Shown here: positions 1 to 8,901 of the stretch, in pieces | How positions within the stretch are numbered: the stretch's first letter is position 1 | Layout: every line of letters begins with the position of its first letter | From: Kosakonia sp. SMBL-WEM22 | Lineage (GTDB): Bacteria > Pseudomonadota > Gammaproteobacteria > Enterobacterales > Enterobacteriaceae | Direction of reading: 5' to 3' | Assembly: GCF_014490785.1 (NCBI RefSeq) | Contig: NZ_CP051488.1 | Span: 744,001-808,000, forward strand | Length of the DNA stretch: 64,000 nucleotides | The notes under the pieces: generated by a model | The model's input: only the letters and a program-made list of their open reading frames with translations | Told to the model about the DNA's origin: nothing | The model's database searches: none | Program-made: the position numbers and the translations under genes

Positions 1-151
1 CGAAAGCGACGCCGATGCACAATCCGGCGCTACCGCGCAGGCGGTAACGGATGGCGTAACCTATCAGCAGGAAAAAGTCCGGGCCGGGGCTGAGCAGCGC
101 GACAAAGTGTGCCAGCGCCAGGGCGGGAAACGCGGCGGGAAAGATATCCAT
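1..151 (-). CDS. LysE/RhtB-family exporter, N-terminal part (partial)
   Basis: Only the first 50 codons lie in the window; the gene runs off the left edge. The start is the ATG whose complement is at 149-151. The N-terminus is hydrophobic and carries the segment ALAHFVALLSPGPDFFLL, whose SPGPDFFLL core is the family signature of LysE/RhtB amino-acid and metabolite exporters in the inner membrane. It lies 47 bp downstream of a co-directional AraC-type regulator, so the two may be a regulator-exporter pair. The substrate cannot be told. The family call is good because of the signature; the specific role is open. Confidence 0.8.
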   Translation of the reverse strand, partial: MDIFPAAFPALALAHFVALLSPGPDFFLLIGYAIRYRLRGSAGLCIGVAF

Positions 152-198
152 AGTGACCTCGCATAAAAGAGTGCGGTCACCATAGCCGCTGCGCGGCG

Positions 199-963
199 CT
201 ATTTATTGTCTGATATTGATCCGAGCGCGTACTGGCGCGGTGTGGCGGCGGTGTAGCTGACAAAGGTTTTATGAAAGTGGCTCTGATCGGCAAAACCGCT
301 CTGGTAGCCGACATCCGCCAGTTTATCCCCGGCGCGCAGACGGCTTTTGGCAAACTCGACGCGGACGAGGTTAAGAAAGCTGCCGGGGGTTAAGCCGGTG
401 TCGCGCTTGAAGGTGCGGATCAGCGTCTCTTTGCGCAGCGAAAAGGCGTGGGCCAGCGCATCCAGCGTCGGCGGCTGCTGCAAATTCTCTTGCAACGCCA
501 TCTGCACCTGCTCGCTGACCGCGCGGAGTGGTTCATCGCCAGACACATTTGGCAGTGCGGCGAGCAGAGTCTGGATAGCACCTGGTAATGGCTGCGTCTG
601 ATTGCTCTCGATCAGCGCGACGATATGCAGAAAGTGTTCGAACAATTGCGGGTCACGAATCACCTGCTGGGCGCGGTTTTCATCAGCCAGATAGAGCATA
701 TGATAACTGCGCGGTTGCCCGGCGAGCGGGTTGCAGCTGTGCGGCGTCAGGGCCGGGATAATAATCAGATCGCCTGGCCGCAGCAGGTATTCCTGCTGGT
801 GGCAGACGCAGCGGGTCTGGCCCTCAATAATCGCGCCGATGGAGAGCTCCGCGTGGCGGTGGCGCTTATAGGCCTGCGTGCTGGTGTGGGTGCTGCGTAG
901 CTCCATGCCGGGCAGCGCCGGGGAGCGGAAAAAACTTTGTGTGATATCGCGAGTCACTGCCAT
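199..963 (-). CDS. AraC-family transcriptional regulator
   Basis: 254 residues. The N-terminal half (about 10-110) has a cupin-like effector region with HRHAELSIGAIIEG and RPGDLIIIPALTPHSC, typical of AraC_binding domains. The C-terminal third (about 155-250) holds two helix-turn-helix motifs, including LDALAHAFSLRKETLIRTF and DQSHFHKTF, followed by TPRQY. The start is the ATG at 961-963. The lysE-type gene follows on the same strand after 47 bp, so this protein probably controls that exporter. Such AraC/LysE pairs are common in enteric bacteria. Effector and target sites are unknown. Confidence 0.85.
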   Translation of the reverse strand: MAVTRDITQSFFRSPALPGMELRSTHTSTQAYKRHRHAELSIGAIIEGQTRCVCHQQEYLLRPGDLIIIPALTPHSCNPLAGQPRSYHMLYLADENRAQQVIRDPQLFEHFLHIVALIESNQTQPLPGAIQTLLAALPNVSGDEPLRAVSEQVQMALQENLQQPPTLDALAHAFSLRKETLIRTFKRDTGLTPGSFLNLVRVEFAKSRLRAGDKLADVGYQSGFADQSHFHKTFVSYTAATPRQYALGSISDNK

Positions 964-1082
964 TCATCACCTCGGTCCGGGGCGGTTTTCCGGTATAACA
1001 CAGCGCGTCAGGGATCGTGAAACGCATTGTGCAGAAGCCGCCACTTTGGGTAGGCGTATTAAAAGCCTGCGCCGGCAAATTG

Positions 1083-1604
1083 TCACGGCTTCCAGCGGCG
1101 CAGCGGCGTGTCGTGCTCGTAGGGCATTGGTGTCGGGTAAGTGATAAATTCGACGATGCTGCCCCACGGCGTGCGGCCATAGCAAAAGCAGTTGCCGTCG
1201 CCCTTCTCGGTTGGGAAGCCCAGCGGCTGCGGTGCGGTAAAGATCTCGCCGCCCGCATCGGCAAACTGTTTCAGCGCGGCATCGATATTGTCGACATAGA
1301 CCGCAAAGTGTTGCAGGCCAAAGTCGTTCGCCCGCAGCGGTTCGCGCTGGGAAGGCCCCTGCATTTCAAACAGCTCAATACCCGGCCCGTGTTGCAGCTT
1401 GAGCATGCTCACCGCTTTGATCACCGTACCCGGCACCAGCCGCAGCGTCTTTTGCTGCGCCTCGCTATCAATATCCTCATCGTCTGGTGCCACGGACTGG
1501 TAAATCAGCTCCGCGCCTAATGCCGCGGTAAGAAAACGGGTGGCGGCTTTTATATCCGGTACGGTAATACCAATATGATCGATCCCGCGAACGCTCTGCT
1601 GCAT
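1083..1604 (-). CDS. VOC-superfamily protein (glyoxalase/dioxygenase fold)
   Basis: 173 residues from the ATG at 1602-1604, which has AGGAGG four bases upstream. A longer reading from 1637 is possible but leaves that ribosome site inside the gene. The protein begins GIDHIGITVPDIKAATRFL and later has LQHFAVYVDNIDAAL, the two beta-alpha-beta-beta-beta modules of the vicinal oxygen chelate fold with metal-ligand histidines. Near the end, GRTPWGSIVEFITYP supplies the glutamate ligand. Members include glyoxalase I, epimerases and resistance proteins; which reaction this one catalyses cannot be read from the sequence. Confidence 0.8.
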   Translation of the reverse strand: MQQSVRGIDHIGITVPDIKAATRFLTAALGAELIYQSVAPDDEDIDSEAQQKTLRLVPGTVIKAVSMLKLQHGPGIELFEMQGPSQREPLRANDFGLQHFAVYVDNIDAALKQFADAGGEIFTAPQPLGFPTEKGDGNCFCYGRTPWGSIVEFITYPTPMPYEHDTPLRRWKP

Positions 1605-1938
1605 ATTTCCTCCTGTTATTTGTGTGGTATTAAGCATAGCGGATGCAGGCGCGATGGAAATAAAGCGTCGTTAATCAAGTTTTAATTGAGCAAAAAGTAA
1701 CAGGTGGGATCGTTTATTTACTTATCCAGATGTAGTTCATGGTTAAATAAGGTTTTGTTATCTGATTAATTATTTAACATGTTAATTTTAAATGTTTTTT
1801 TTGTGTTTTATCTTCAGGTTGGCAAAAATATCACGTTAAATGAAACATAAGAACACTCCGGATATACTCAACTTTACTTCAGGTCTCCCGACGTTTTACT
1901 ACCCTTATTACCCTAAGCGGTAAATTAAGGAGACCCAT
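1605..1938. other. AT-rich divergent intergenic region
   Basis: 334 bp between the VOC gene (leftward) and the aldehyde dehydrogenase (rightward). The middle, about 1680-1850, is strongly AT-rich with runs of T. It should contain both divergent promoters, but no operator could be assigned. The right end supplies the dehydrogenase ribosome site AAGGAGACCC ahead of ATG 1939. Confidence 0.6.
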
Positions 1939-3309
1939 ATGGCTTACCAGACAGTGAATCCTTTCAATAATCAGCTGATCAAAGCGTATCCGAACCACAG
2001 CGATGCCGATATAGAGGCGACGTTGCGCCAGGCTGACGCCCTTTACCACTCCGAGTGGGCAAAAGGGAGCATCGACCAGCGGCTGCCGGTACTGCATAAA
2101 CTGGCTGACCTGCTGGAGAGCCATCAGGAGGAGCTGGCAAAAATCGCCACCCAGGAGATGGGGAAACTGATTGCCCAGAGCCGCAGCGAGGTGCAGATCT
2201 GTGCGCAGATCGCCCGTTACTATGCGGACAACGCGAAAAAGTTCCTCGCCCCGGTGAAATATGACACCGAGCTGGGCGATGCCTGGGTTGAGCACCATCC
2301 GATCGGCATCATCATGGCAGTCGAGCCGTGGAACTTCCCGTATTATCAGCTCATTCGCGTGCTGGCCCCGAACCTGGCTGCCGGTAACCCGGTCATCTGT
2401 AAGCACGCCAGCATCGTGCCGCACTGCGCCGAAGCCTTCGCCCATCTGGTGCGTGAAGCGGGCGCACCGGAAGGGGCATGGACCAACCTGTTTATCTCTT
2501 CCGATCAAGTCTCAGCGATTATCGCTGACCCGCGCGTGCAGGGCGCAGCCCTGACCGGTTCGGAAAAAGCGGGTAGCGCGGTCGCCTCGCAGGCGGCGAA
2601 GCACATTAAAAAATCGACCCTCGAACTGGGTGGTAACGATGTCTTTATCGTGCTCGACGACGCCGATCTCGAGAAGGCGGTGAAAACTGGCGTACAGGCG
2701 CGTCTGGCTAACGCCGGGCAGGTTTGTACCGCGGCGAAACGCTTTATCGTGCACCAGAAGGTAGCCGATCAGTTCCTGCGCCAGTTCACCGACGCTTTCC
2801 AGCAGGTGAAGATGGGCGACCCGCTTGATGAGAGCACTACGCTTGGGCCGCTGTCGTCAAAAGATGCGCTGGAAACCCTTAGCAAACAGGTGAGTGAAGC
2901 GGTGCAAAAAGGGGCGAAACTTCACTTCGGCGGTAAGCCGGCGAAGAGTGACGGTAACTTCTTTGAGCCGACCATTCTGACCCATATTACCCGCGATAAC
3001 CCGGCGTACTTCGAAGAGTTCTTCGGCCCGGTGGCGCAGATTTATGTGGTGCAGGACGATGAAGAGGCGGTACGCCTGGCAAACGACTCCCATTATGGCC
3101 TCGGCGGAGCGATCTTCAGCCGCGATATTGAGCGGGCGAAAGCGCTGGCCTCGCGGATTGAAACCGGGATGGTTTACATCAACTGGCTGACCGATACCGC
3201 AGCGGAACTGCCGTTTGGCGGGGTGAAACGCTCGGGCTTTGGTCGTGAGTTGTCGGATCTGGGGATCAAAGAGTTTGTGAACCAGAAGCTGGTGGTGGTG
3301 CGTCAGTAG
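1939..3309 (+). CDS. NAD(P)-dependent aldehyde dehydrogenase, succinate-semialdehyde type
   Basis: 456 residues, ALDH superfamily. The substrate-cofactor region has EPWNFPYYQLIRVLAPNLAAGN, residue E229 sits in LELGGND, and the catalytic cysteine is C263 in NAGQVCTAAKRF. The C-terminus has ELPFGGVKRSGFGRELSDLG. The short length (about 456 against about 480-490 for GabD) and the NAGQVC context resemble E. coli Sad/YneI, the NAD-dependent succinate-semialdehyde dehydrogenase, so this substrate is likely but inferred. It would be a cytosolic oxidation of a semialdehyde to the acid. It is monocistronic: a REP cluster and a convergent gene follow. Strong ribosome site AAGGAG. Confidence 0.82.
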   Translation: MAYQTVNPFNNQLIKAYPNHSDADIEATLRQADALYHSEWAKGSIDQRLPVLHKLADLLESHQEELAKIATQEMGKLIAQSRSEVQICAQIARYYADNAKKFLAPVKYDTELGDAWVEHHPIGIIMAVEPWNFPYYQLIRVLAPNLAAGNPVICKHASIVPHCAEAFAHLVREAGAPEGAWTNLFISSDQVSAIIADPRVQGAALTGSEKAGSAVASQAAKHIKKSTLELGGNDVFIVLDDADLEKAVKTGVQARLANAGQVCTAAKRFIVHQKVADQFLRQFTDAFQQVKMGDPLDESTTLGPLSSKDALETLSKQVSEAVQKGAKLHFGGKPAKSDGNFFEPTILTHITRDNPAYFEEFFGPVAQIYVVQDDEEAVRLANDSHYGLGGAIFSRDIERAKALASRIETGMVYINWLTDTAAELPFGGVKRSGFGRELSDLGIKEFVNQKLVVVRQ

Positions 3310-3327
3310 CCTGAGTTGGCATCGCTT

Positions 3328-3463
3328 GCCGGATGGCGCTTGCGCTTATCCGGCCTACGGGTGAGCCGCCATTCGGTTTTTGCCGGATGGCGGCGTTGCC
3401 CTATCTGGCCTACGTATGTGCCGGTGTGTTTTTGTAGGCCTGATAAGCGCAGCGCCATCAGGC
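3328..3463. repeat. REP/BIME cluster of three palindromic units
   Basis: Between the convergent aldehyde dehydrogenase and yjiA genes lie three REP-type palindromic units. Unit 1 is at about 3328-3358 (GCCGGATGGCGC...ATCCGGCCTAC), unit 2 at about 3381-3413 in the same orientation, and unit 3 at about 3434-3463 inverted (GTAGGCCTGATAAGCGC...). This matches the GCCxGATGGCG / TAGGCC design of enterobacterial BIMEs, which lie at 3' ends of transcripts and can stabilise mRNA or bind gyrase and IHF. Confidence 0.9.
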
Positions 3464-3465
3464 AG

Positions 3466-4422
3466 TTACTTTTTCAGCCCGGCAAACGCCGCTCTGATCT
3501 CCTCTTCCGGCAACTGCACGCCGATAAACACCAGCGTACTGTGCGGCGTTTCGGCGCCCCACGGGCGATCCCAGTCGGCGCTGTAGAGGCGCTGCACACC
3601 CTGAAAGAGCAGGCGGTTCGGCTCGCCATCGATCCACAGCATCCCTTTGTAGCGCAGCAGCTTCTCCGCAAAGCTCAGCAGCAAGTTTTCCATCACCCGC
3701 GATACCTCGCTGATATCTACCGGGTAGTCGAGCTCCACCACAATGGAGCTGATATCGTTCTGCTTATCAGCCATAAAGTGGAAGCGCGGTTTGGCGGCGA
3801 CCACGTTCTCTTCGAGCATAAAACCGCTGGTATTAAACAGCAGCGCGAGGTCGATATCGCCGTGGGTCACGGTGTAGATTGGCGCGCGGGCATTGATGCG
3901 GGCCAGCCGTTCGCGCAGCGGCGCGTTATCCGGCGCGACATCGGTCTTAGTTAGCAGAATACGATCCGCGTAACCGACCTGCGATTGCGCCAGCGTAAAC
4001 TGGTTCATCTGTTCATCGGCATGCACTGCATCGACCAGCGCGATCACGCCGTCGAGCAGGTAGCGTTGGCAGAGGATCTCATGGGAGAAGAAGGTCTGAA
4101 TGATCGGGCCGGGATCGGCCATGCCGGTACACTCGATCACCAACCGATCAAAGTGGAGTTCGCCGCGATCAAGCCCGTCGAGCAGATCCAACAGCGCATC
4201 TTCCAGCTCATTCGAGCGGCTACAGCAGATGCAGCCATTGGTCAGGGTTTTGATCTGCGTGGCGCGATCGCCAATCAGCTGATCGTCAACGGAGACCTCG
4301 CCGAACTCATTTTCGATAACCGCAATCTGATAGCCGTGTTGTGCATTGAGGATGTGGCGCAAGAGGGTGGTTTTGCCGGCACCGAGAAAGCCGGTCAGCA
4401 GGGTAACTGCAACAGGTGTCAT
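3466..4422 (-). CDS. yjiA: COG0523-family GTP-binding protein YjiA
   Basis: 318 residues from the ATG at 4420-4422, preceded by AAAGGAG; this equals the E. coli YjiA length. It is a P-loop GTPase of the COG0523/CobW metallochaperone family. Walker A is GFLGAGKT (11-18). The metal-binding C-x-C-C motif is CICC (64-67). Walker B lies in the region ending VIECTG, and NKxD-like LLTKTD follows. A CobW C-terminal domain closes the protein. In this family GTP hydrolysis is linked to delivery or sensing of Zn, Co or Ni; the client of YjiA is not established. It is the last gene of btsT-yjiX-yjiA, 10 bp after yjiX. Confidence 0.92.
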   Translation of the reverse strand: MTPVAVTLLTGFLGAGKTTLLRHILNAQHGYQIAVIENEFGEVSVDDQLIGDRATQIKTLTNGCICCSRSNELEDALLDLLDGLDRGELHFDRLVIECTGMADPGPIIQTFFSHEILCQRYLLDGVIALVDAVHADEQMNQFTLAQSQVGYADRILLTKTDVAPDNAPLRERLARINARAPIYTVTHGDIDLALLFNTSGFMLEENVVAAKPRFHFMADKQNDISSIVVELDYPVDISEVSRVMENLLLSFAEKLLRYKGMLWIDGEPNRLLFQGVQRLYSADWDRPWGAETPHSTLVFIGVQLPEEEIRAAFAGLKK

Positions 4423-4432
4423 GGACTCTCCT

Positions 4433-4636
4433 TTAACAACAGCGGACGCCGCCTTTGCCATCGCCGCCGTAACGCGCCTGTTGACGCTCGCGGAAAAACG
4501 CTTCGTAGGTCATATAGGGCGTATCGGGATGGTTGGTTTTCATATGATCAACATAGTTGTCATAGTCTGGAATACCAATCAGCATTTTTGCCGCCTGCCC
4601 GAGGTACTTTTTAGCCTGGCCTAAGTTACCAAACAT
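4433..4636 (-). CDS. yjiX: YbdD/YjiX-family small protein
   Basis: 67 residues, the standard length of YjiX. The region PDYDNYVDHMKTNHPD and the tail RYGGDGKGGVRCC are hallmarks of this family (DUF466), which is encoded next to CstA-type transporters (ybdD beside cstA, yjiX beside btsT). No signal peptide or membrane segment is visible. Function is not established; the steady linkage suggests a role tied to pyruvate or peptide uptake. It lies between btsT (62 bp upstream, with a hairpin) and yjiA. Confidence 0.9.
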   Translation of the reverse strand: MFGNLGQAKKYLGQAAKMLIGIPDYDNYVDHMKTNHPDTPYMTYEAFFRERQQARYGGDGKGGVRCC

Positions 4637-4659
4637 TCGCGCATCCAGATATTGATAAA

Positions 4660-4686
4660 GCCGGAGCGGGGCACGCCCGCTCCGGC
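4660..4686 (-). terminator. Hairpin between btsT and yjiX
   Basis: A perfect 11-bp inverted repeat, GCCGGAGCGGG and CCCGCTCCGGC with a 5-base loop, is followed on the minus strand by TTTAT. The short T tract suggests a partial terminator or a processing/stabilising element that lowers yjiX-yjiA expression relative to btsT. Confidence 0.65.
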
Positions 4687-4698
4687 ACAGGGTTGAGA

Positions 4699-6852
4699 TT
4701 AATGGTACGAAGAGGTTTTAACGCCGCCTTCCGGCACCGGCACATACGGCGTCTCTTTATCGGTACGCGTGGTGTTATTGCGTACCTGGAGCCACGTTTT
4801 GATGCCGTAGAAGATGATGCTGTAAACCACCACGAGGAACAGAATGCTTAACCCGGCGTTGGTGTAGTTGTTCACCACGATATGGTTCATGTTGGCAATC
4901 TGCTCTGCGCTCAGTTCGCTGTCGCCCGCGGCAATCTTCGCCTTGTACTGGTTCGCCATATAGAGGAAGCCTTCCAGTTGCGGGTTGCTGCTAAAGAGCT
5001 TCAGGCCGAGCGCCCAGGTGGTGCAGATCAGCAGCCAGGTGGCCGGAATGACCGTTACCCAGATATATTTGGTGCGCTGCATCTTCACCAGGATCACCGT
5101 GCCGAGCAGCAGGGCAACGGCGGCCAGCATCTGGTTAGAGATACCGAACAGCGGCCACAGGCTCTTCACACCGCCTAATGGATCGACCACGCCCTGATAG
5201 AGCAGATAACCCCACAGGCCAACGCAACCGGCAGTCCCCACCACACCGGCGACCAGCGAGTCGGTTTTCTTCAGGAACGGCACGAAGTTACCCAGCAGGT
5301 CCTGCAGCATAAAGCGGCCTGCGCGGGTGCCCGCATCCAGCGCGGTCAAAATAAAGAGCGCTTCAAACAGAATGCCGAAGTGATACCAGAAACCCATATC
5401 CGCCATCGGAATGATTTTGTGGAACACGTGGGCAATACCGACAGCCAGCGTCGGCGCGCCGCCCGCGCGGTTCAGCACGGAGGGTTCACCGATATCTTTC
5501 GCGGTTTGCAGGATCTGCTCCGGCGAAATCACAAAGCCCCAGGAGCTGACCGTTGCCGCGGCGTGCGCGGTGACATCCTGCAGCTGCGCCATAATCATCG
5601 GCGCATGCTCGGTGCCCAGTTCATGCAGGTTTGGCATGGTGATGCCGAGACCCGCAGGCGGTGTGTTCATGGCGAAATAGAGGCCCGGTTCGATAATGGA
5701 GGCTGCCACCAGCGCCATCACCGCCACAAAGGACTCCATCAGCATCGCGCCATACCCGATAAAGCGCGCGTCGGTCTCATTGGCCAGCAGTTTCGGCGTG
5801 GTACCGGAGGCGATCAGCGCATGGAAGCCGGAGACCGCGCCGCAGGCGATGGTAATAAACAGGAAGGGGAAGAGCGCGCCTTTCCACAGCGGGCCGGTGC
5901 CGTCGATATACTGCGTTACCGCAGGCATCTTCAGTTCCGGGTTGAGGATCACAATTCCCAGCGCCAGGCCGACAATCACGCCGATTTTCAGGAACGTTGC
6001 CAGGTAGTCGCGCGGGGCGAGGATCAGCCACACCGGCAGCAGAGCTGAGATAAAGGCATAGCCAATCAGCGCAAAGGTGATGGTGGTATCTTTAAAGGTC
6101 AGCGCCGGGCCCCAGTAAGGATCTTGCGCGATAACGCCGCCCATCCAGATTGACGCCACCAGCAGCACAATGCCGATCACCGACACTTCGCCGACGCGGC
6201 CCGGGCGCAGGAAGCGCATATAGATGCCCATAAACAGTGCGATTGGCACCGTTGAGCAGACGGTAAAGACGCCCCACGGGCTCTCTGCCAGCGCTTTCAC
6301 CACGATCAGCGCCAGCACCGCCAGAATGATAATCATGATTAGGAAGCAGCCGAAGAGGGCGATGGTGCCCGGCACGCGGCCCATCTCCTCTTTCACCATC
6401 TCGCCCAGCGATGCACCGTTACGGCGTGAGGAGATAAACAGCACCATAAAGTCCTGCACGGCACCCGCCAGCACCACACCGGCCAGTAGCCAGAGCGTGC
6501 CGGGCAGGTAACCCATCTGCGCGGCGAGCACCGGGCCAACCAGCGGACCGGCACCGGCGATAGCGGCAAAGTGGTGACCAAACAGCACATAGCGGTTGGT
6601 CGGCACGTAGTTAAGACCGTCGTTATTGATCACCGCCGGCGTAGCGCGGGTCGGATCGAGTTTCATCACCTTCTGGGCGATGTAGAGGCTGTAGTAGCGA
6701 TAAGCAACAAGATAAACAGAGACGGAGGCGACCACGATCCACAGGGCGCTGACATGCTCACCCCGGCGTAACGCGACGACCGACAGACAAAAAGCACCGA
6801 TTATTCCAAGGATGACCCACGGAATGTGCTTAAAGCGTTTTTTTGTATCCAT
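4699..6852 (-). CDS. btsT: Pyruvate/H+ symporter BtsT (CstA family)
   Basis: 717 residues from the ATG at 6850-6852, one residue from the E. coli length (716 as remembered); the longer reading to 6924 adds 24 residues with no support. It is an inner-membrane protein of the CstA carbon-starvation family with many hydrophobic spans. Family motifs include GHHFAAIAGAGPLVGPVLAAQMGYLPGTLW split over about 90-125 and ALDAGTRAGRFMLQD near 530. In E. coli BtsT imports pyruvate and is induced by the BtsS/BtsR two-component system. No BtsR site could be assigned with confidence, but a CRP-like site lies upstream at 7040-7055. First gene of btsT-yjiX-yjiA. Confidence 0.93.
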   Translation of the reverse strand: MDTKKRFKHIPWVILGIIGAFCLSVVALRRGEHVSALWIVVASVSVYLVAYRYYSLYIAQKVMKLDPTRATPAVINNDGLNYVPTNRYVLFGHHFAAIAGAGPLVGPVLAAQMGYLPGTLWLLAGVVLAGAVQDFMVLFISSRRNGASLGEMVKEEMGRVPGTIALFGCFLIMIIILAVLALIVVKALAESPWGVFTVCSTVPIALFMGIYMRFLRPGRVGEVSVIGIVLLVASIWMGGVIAQDPYWGPALTFKDTTITFALIGYAFISALLPVWLILAPRDYLATFLKIGVIVGLALGIVILNPELKMPAVTQYIDGTGPLWKGALFPFLFITIACGAVSGFHALIASGTTPKLLANETDARFIGYGAMLMESFVAVMALVAASIIEPGLYFAMNTPPAGLGITMPNLHELGTEHAPMIMAQLQDVTAHAAATVSSWGFVISPEQILQTAKDIGEPSVLNRAGGAPTLAVGIAHVFHKIIPMADMGFWYHFGILFEALFILTALDAGTRAGRFMLQDLLGNFVPFLKKTDSLVAGVVGTAGCVGLWGYLLYQGVVDPLGGVKSLWPLFGISNQMLAAVALLLGTVILVKMQRTKYIWVTVIPATWLLICTTWALGLKLFSSNPQLEGFLYMANQYKAKIAAGDSELSAEQIANMNHIVVNNYTNAGLSILFLVVVYSIIFYGIKTWLQVRNNTTRTDKETPYVPVPEGGVKTSSYH

Positions 6853-7039
6853 AGCAGACCTGGTTTTTATCAGAAATAGGGAAGAGGAGCGTGTGGTGTT
6901 AAACAGGACAAATGCTGCAGCCATGATGGCAAATCACGCGCGCGAAAGGGGGCTATTTTGCCGAGCGGTTATATAAGCGCGCCAAGCGGTAGTGAAGCGG
7001 GAGTAAGAGGTTTTACACTCTAACTATTCCGAGAGATTA

Positions 7040-7055
7040 TGTAAGCGAGATCACG
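7040..7055. promoter_or_regulatory. Candidate CRP site upstream of btsT
   Basis: TGTAAGCGAGATCACG matches TGTGA-N6-TCACA at 8 of 10 conserved positions. It lies 188 bp upstream of the btsT start and 146 bp upstream of the tsr-type start, so either divergent gene could use it. The rest of the 348-bp divergent region (6853-7200) is otherwise unassigned apart from the sigma-28 promoter. Confidence 0.5.
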
Positions 7056-7141
7056 AAAGATAGCTGCAGAAAGTCGCTGGATAGGCACCGTAACAAGCTT
7101 ATGCCGCTATTAATATCCCTACAAAATAGTGCATTTCCCCA

Positions 7142-7168
7142 TAAAGTTTTTCCCTGCCAGGCCGAAAA
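7142..7168 (+). promoter_or_regulatory. Sigma-28 (FliA) promoter of the tsr-type gene
   Basis: TAAAGTTT, an 11-base spacer and GCCGAAAA match the flagellar class 3 consensus TAAAGTTT-N11-GCCGATAA with one mismatch. It ends 32 bp before the chemoreceptor start codon, the expected layout for motility-regulated chemoreceptor genes. Confidence 0.88.
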
Positions 7169-7200
7169 TCTACTTACTATCTATAAGGAAAGAGAATGAT

Positions 7201-8865
7201 ATGTTAACGCGCATCAAAATCGTTACCAGCTTGTTACTGGTACTGGGATTATTTGGCCTTTTACAACTCACCTCCGGCGGATTGTTCTTCAACTCGCTAA
7301 AGCAAGACAAAGAAAACTTCACCGTCCTTCAAACCATTCGACAGCAACAATCCACGCTTAACGGCAGCTGGGTTGCGCTGCTGCAGACCCGTAATACCCT
7401 GAACCGCGCGGGTATCCGCTACATGATGGATCAGAACAATATCGGCAGCGGCGCGACCGTTCCGGAACTGATGCAGATTGCCAGCACTTCGTTAAAGCAG
7501 GCGGAAGTGAACTGGAATGCCTACCAGGCATTGCCGCGCGATCCACGTCAGAGCGAAGAGGCGGCGGCGGAGATTAAGCGTAATTACGATATCTACCACA
7601 ATGCGTTGTCAGAACTGATCCAGTTGCTGGGCGCGGGCAAGATCAATGAGTTCTTCGATCAGCCGACGCAGAGCTACCAGGATGGCTTCGAGAAGCAGTA
7701 TGTCTCCTACTTACAGCAGAACGATCGTCTGTACGACGCCGCCGTGGCTGACAGTGAGAGCTCCTACGGGTCTGCCATCTGGATCATTATCAGCGTGCTG
7801 CTGGTCGTGCTGCTGGTGATTATCGCCGTGTGGATCGGTATCAAACGTGCGCTGATCGCACCGCTGAACCATCTGATCGATAATATTCGTCATATCGCCG
7901 GTGGCGATCTGGGCCAGCGCATTGAAGTGCAGGGCTCTAACGAAATGGGCGTGCTGGCTGACAGCCTGCGCCATATGCAGGGTGAACTGGTGCGCACCGT
8001 TAGCGACGTGCGTAATGGCGCCAACGCGATCTACAGCGGTGCCAGCGAAATCTCCGTCGGTAATAACGATCTCTCTTCACGTACTGAACAGCAGGCTGCT
8101 TCTCTGGAAGAGACCGCTGCCAGCATGGAAGAGCTGACCGCGACGGTGAAACAGAACGCCGAAAATGCCCGTCAGGCGAGTAACCTCGCGCTGAGCGCGT
8201 CGGAAACGGCGCAGAAAGGCGGCAAAGTGGTGGATAATGTGGTGCAGACTATGCGCGATATTACCTCCAGTTCGCAGAAAATCGCTGACATTATTAGCGT
8301 GATTGACGGTATTGCCTTCCAGACCAATATTCTGGCGCTCAACGCCGCGGTGGAAGCAGCGCGTGCTGGTGAACAGGGCCGTGGTTTTGCCGTGGTTGCC
8401 GGGGAAGTACGTAACCTTGCCCAGCGCAGTGCCCAGGCGGCGCGTGAAATTAAGAGCCTGATTGAAGACTCTGTTGGACGCGTTGAAGTGGGTTCCACGC
8501 TGGTTGAGAGCGCCGGTGAAACGATGGATGAGATCGTTAACGCCGTTACCCGCGTGACCGATATCATGGGCGAAATCGCCTCTGCTTCTGATGAGCAGAG
8601 CCGTGGTATCGACCAGGTTGGCCTTGCCGTTGCCGAGATGGATCGCGTCACACAGCAGAACGCCTCGCTGGTGGAAGAGTCAGCTGCGGCGGCGGCTGCG
8701 CTGGAAGAGCAGGCCAGCCGTCTGACGGAAGCGGTTGCCGTCTTCCGCCTGATGAACGAGCAGCGCGCTGCTGCGAAAACAGCTGGTGGTATCAAGGCCT
8801 CGCCAGCAGTAGTGCCGCGTAAAGCGGTCGCGACCACCTCTGGCGAAAACTGGGAAACCTTCTAA
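7201..8865 (+). CDS. tsr: Methyl-accepting chemotaxis protein, Tsr-type
   Basis: 554 residues from ATG 7201 with AAGGAAAGAG upstream; E. coli Tsr has 551. TM1 is at about 8-30, then a periplasmic four-helix ligand domain (about 31-190) with NRAGIRYMMDQN, TM2 at about 191-213, HAMP at about 214-266, and the cytoplasmic signalling hairpin with the conserved tip IAFQTNILALNAAVEAARAG. The C-terminal NWETF is the pentapeptide that tethers CheR and CheB, present on high-abundance receptors (Tsr, Tar). Position beside btsT, as in E. coli, supports the serine receptor call. Ligand specificity is inferred, not shown. Confidence 0.87.
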   Translation: MLTRIKIVTSLLLVLGLFGLLQLTSGGLFFNSLKQDKENFTVLQTIRQQQSTLNGSWVALLQTRNTLNRAGIRYMMDQNNIGSGATVPELMQIASTSLKQAEVNWNAYQALPRDPRQSEEAAAEIKRNYDIYHNALSELIQLLGAGKINEFFDQPTQSYQDGFEKQYVSYLQQNDRLYDAAVADSESSYGSAIWIIISVLLVVLLVIIAVWIGIKRALIAPLNHLIDNIRHIAGGDLGQRIEVQGSNEMGVLADSLRHMQGELVRTVSDVRNGANAIYSGASEISVGNNDLSSRTEQQAASLEETAASMEELTATVKQNAENARQASNLALSASETAQKGGKVVDNVVQTMRDITSSSQKIADIISVIDGIAFQTNILALNAAVEAARAGEQGRGFAVVAGEVRNLAQRSAQAAREIKSLIEDSVGRVEVGSTLVESAGETMDEIVNAVTRVTDIMGEIASASDEQSRGIDQVGLAVAEMDRVTQQNASLVEESAAAAAALEEQASRLTEAVAVFRLMNEQRAAAKTAGGIKASPAVVPRKAVATTSGENWETF

Positions 8866-8874
8866 GTTCCCGCA

Positions 8875-8901
8875 GCGCCCTGCTCTGCAGGGCGCGCTTT
8901 T
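8875..8901 (+). terminator. Rho-independent terminator of tsr
   Basis: A 9-bp perfect stem GCGCCCTGC / GCAGGGCGC with loop TCT is followed by GCTTTTA, 10 bp after the tsr stop. It abuts the convergent opgB stop codon. Confidence 0.85.

Noticed and set aside
866..1264. 132-codon minus-strand frame crossing the AraC and VOC genes
   Set aside because: It overlaps two genes with clear domain content and itself has none.
5380..6048. 222-codon antisense frame over btsT
   Set aside because: Composition is histidine-, arginine- and glutamine-rich, as expected of a shadow of membrane-protein codons; no motif.
6960..6995. Two GGT elements as a possible BtsR site (ACC-N15-ACC)
   Set aside because: The spacing is 18 rather than 15 bases, so I do not call it.
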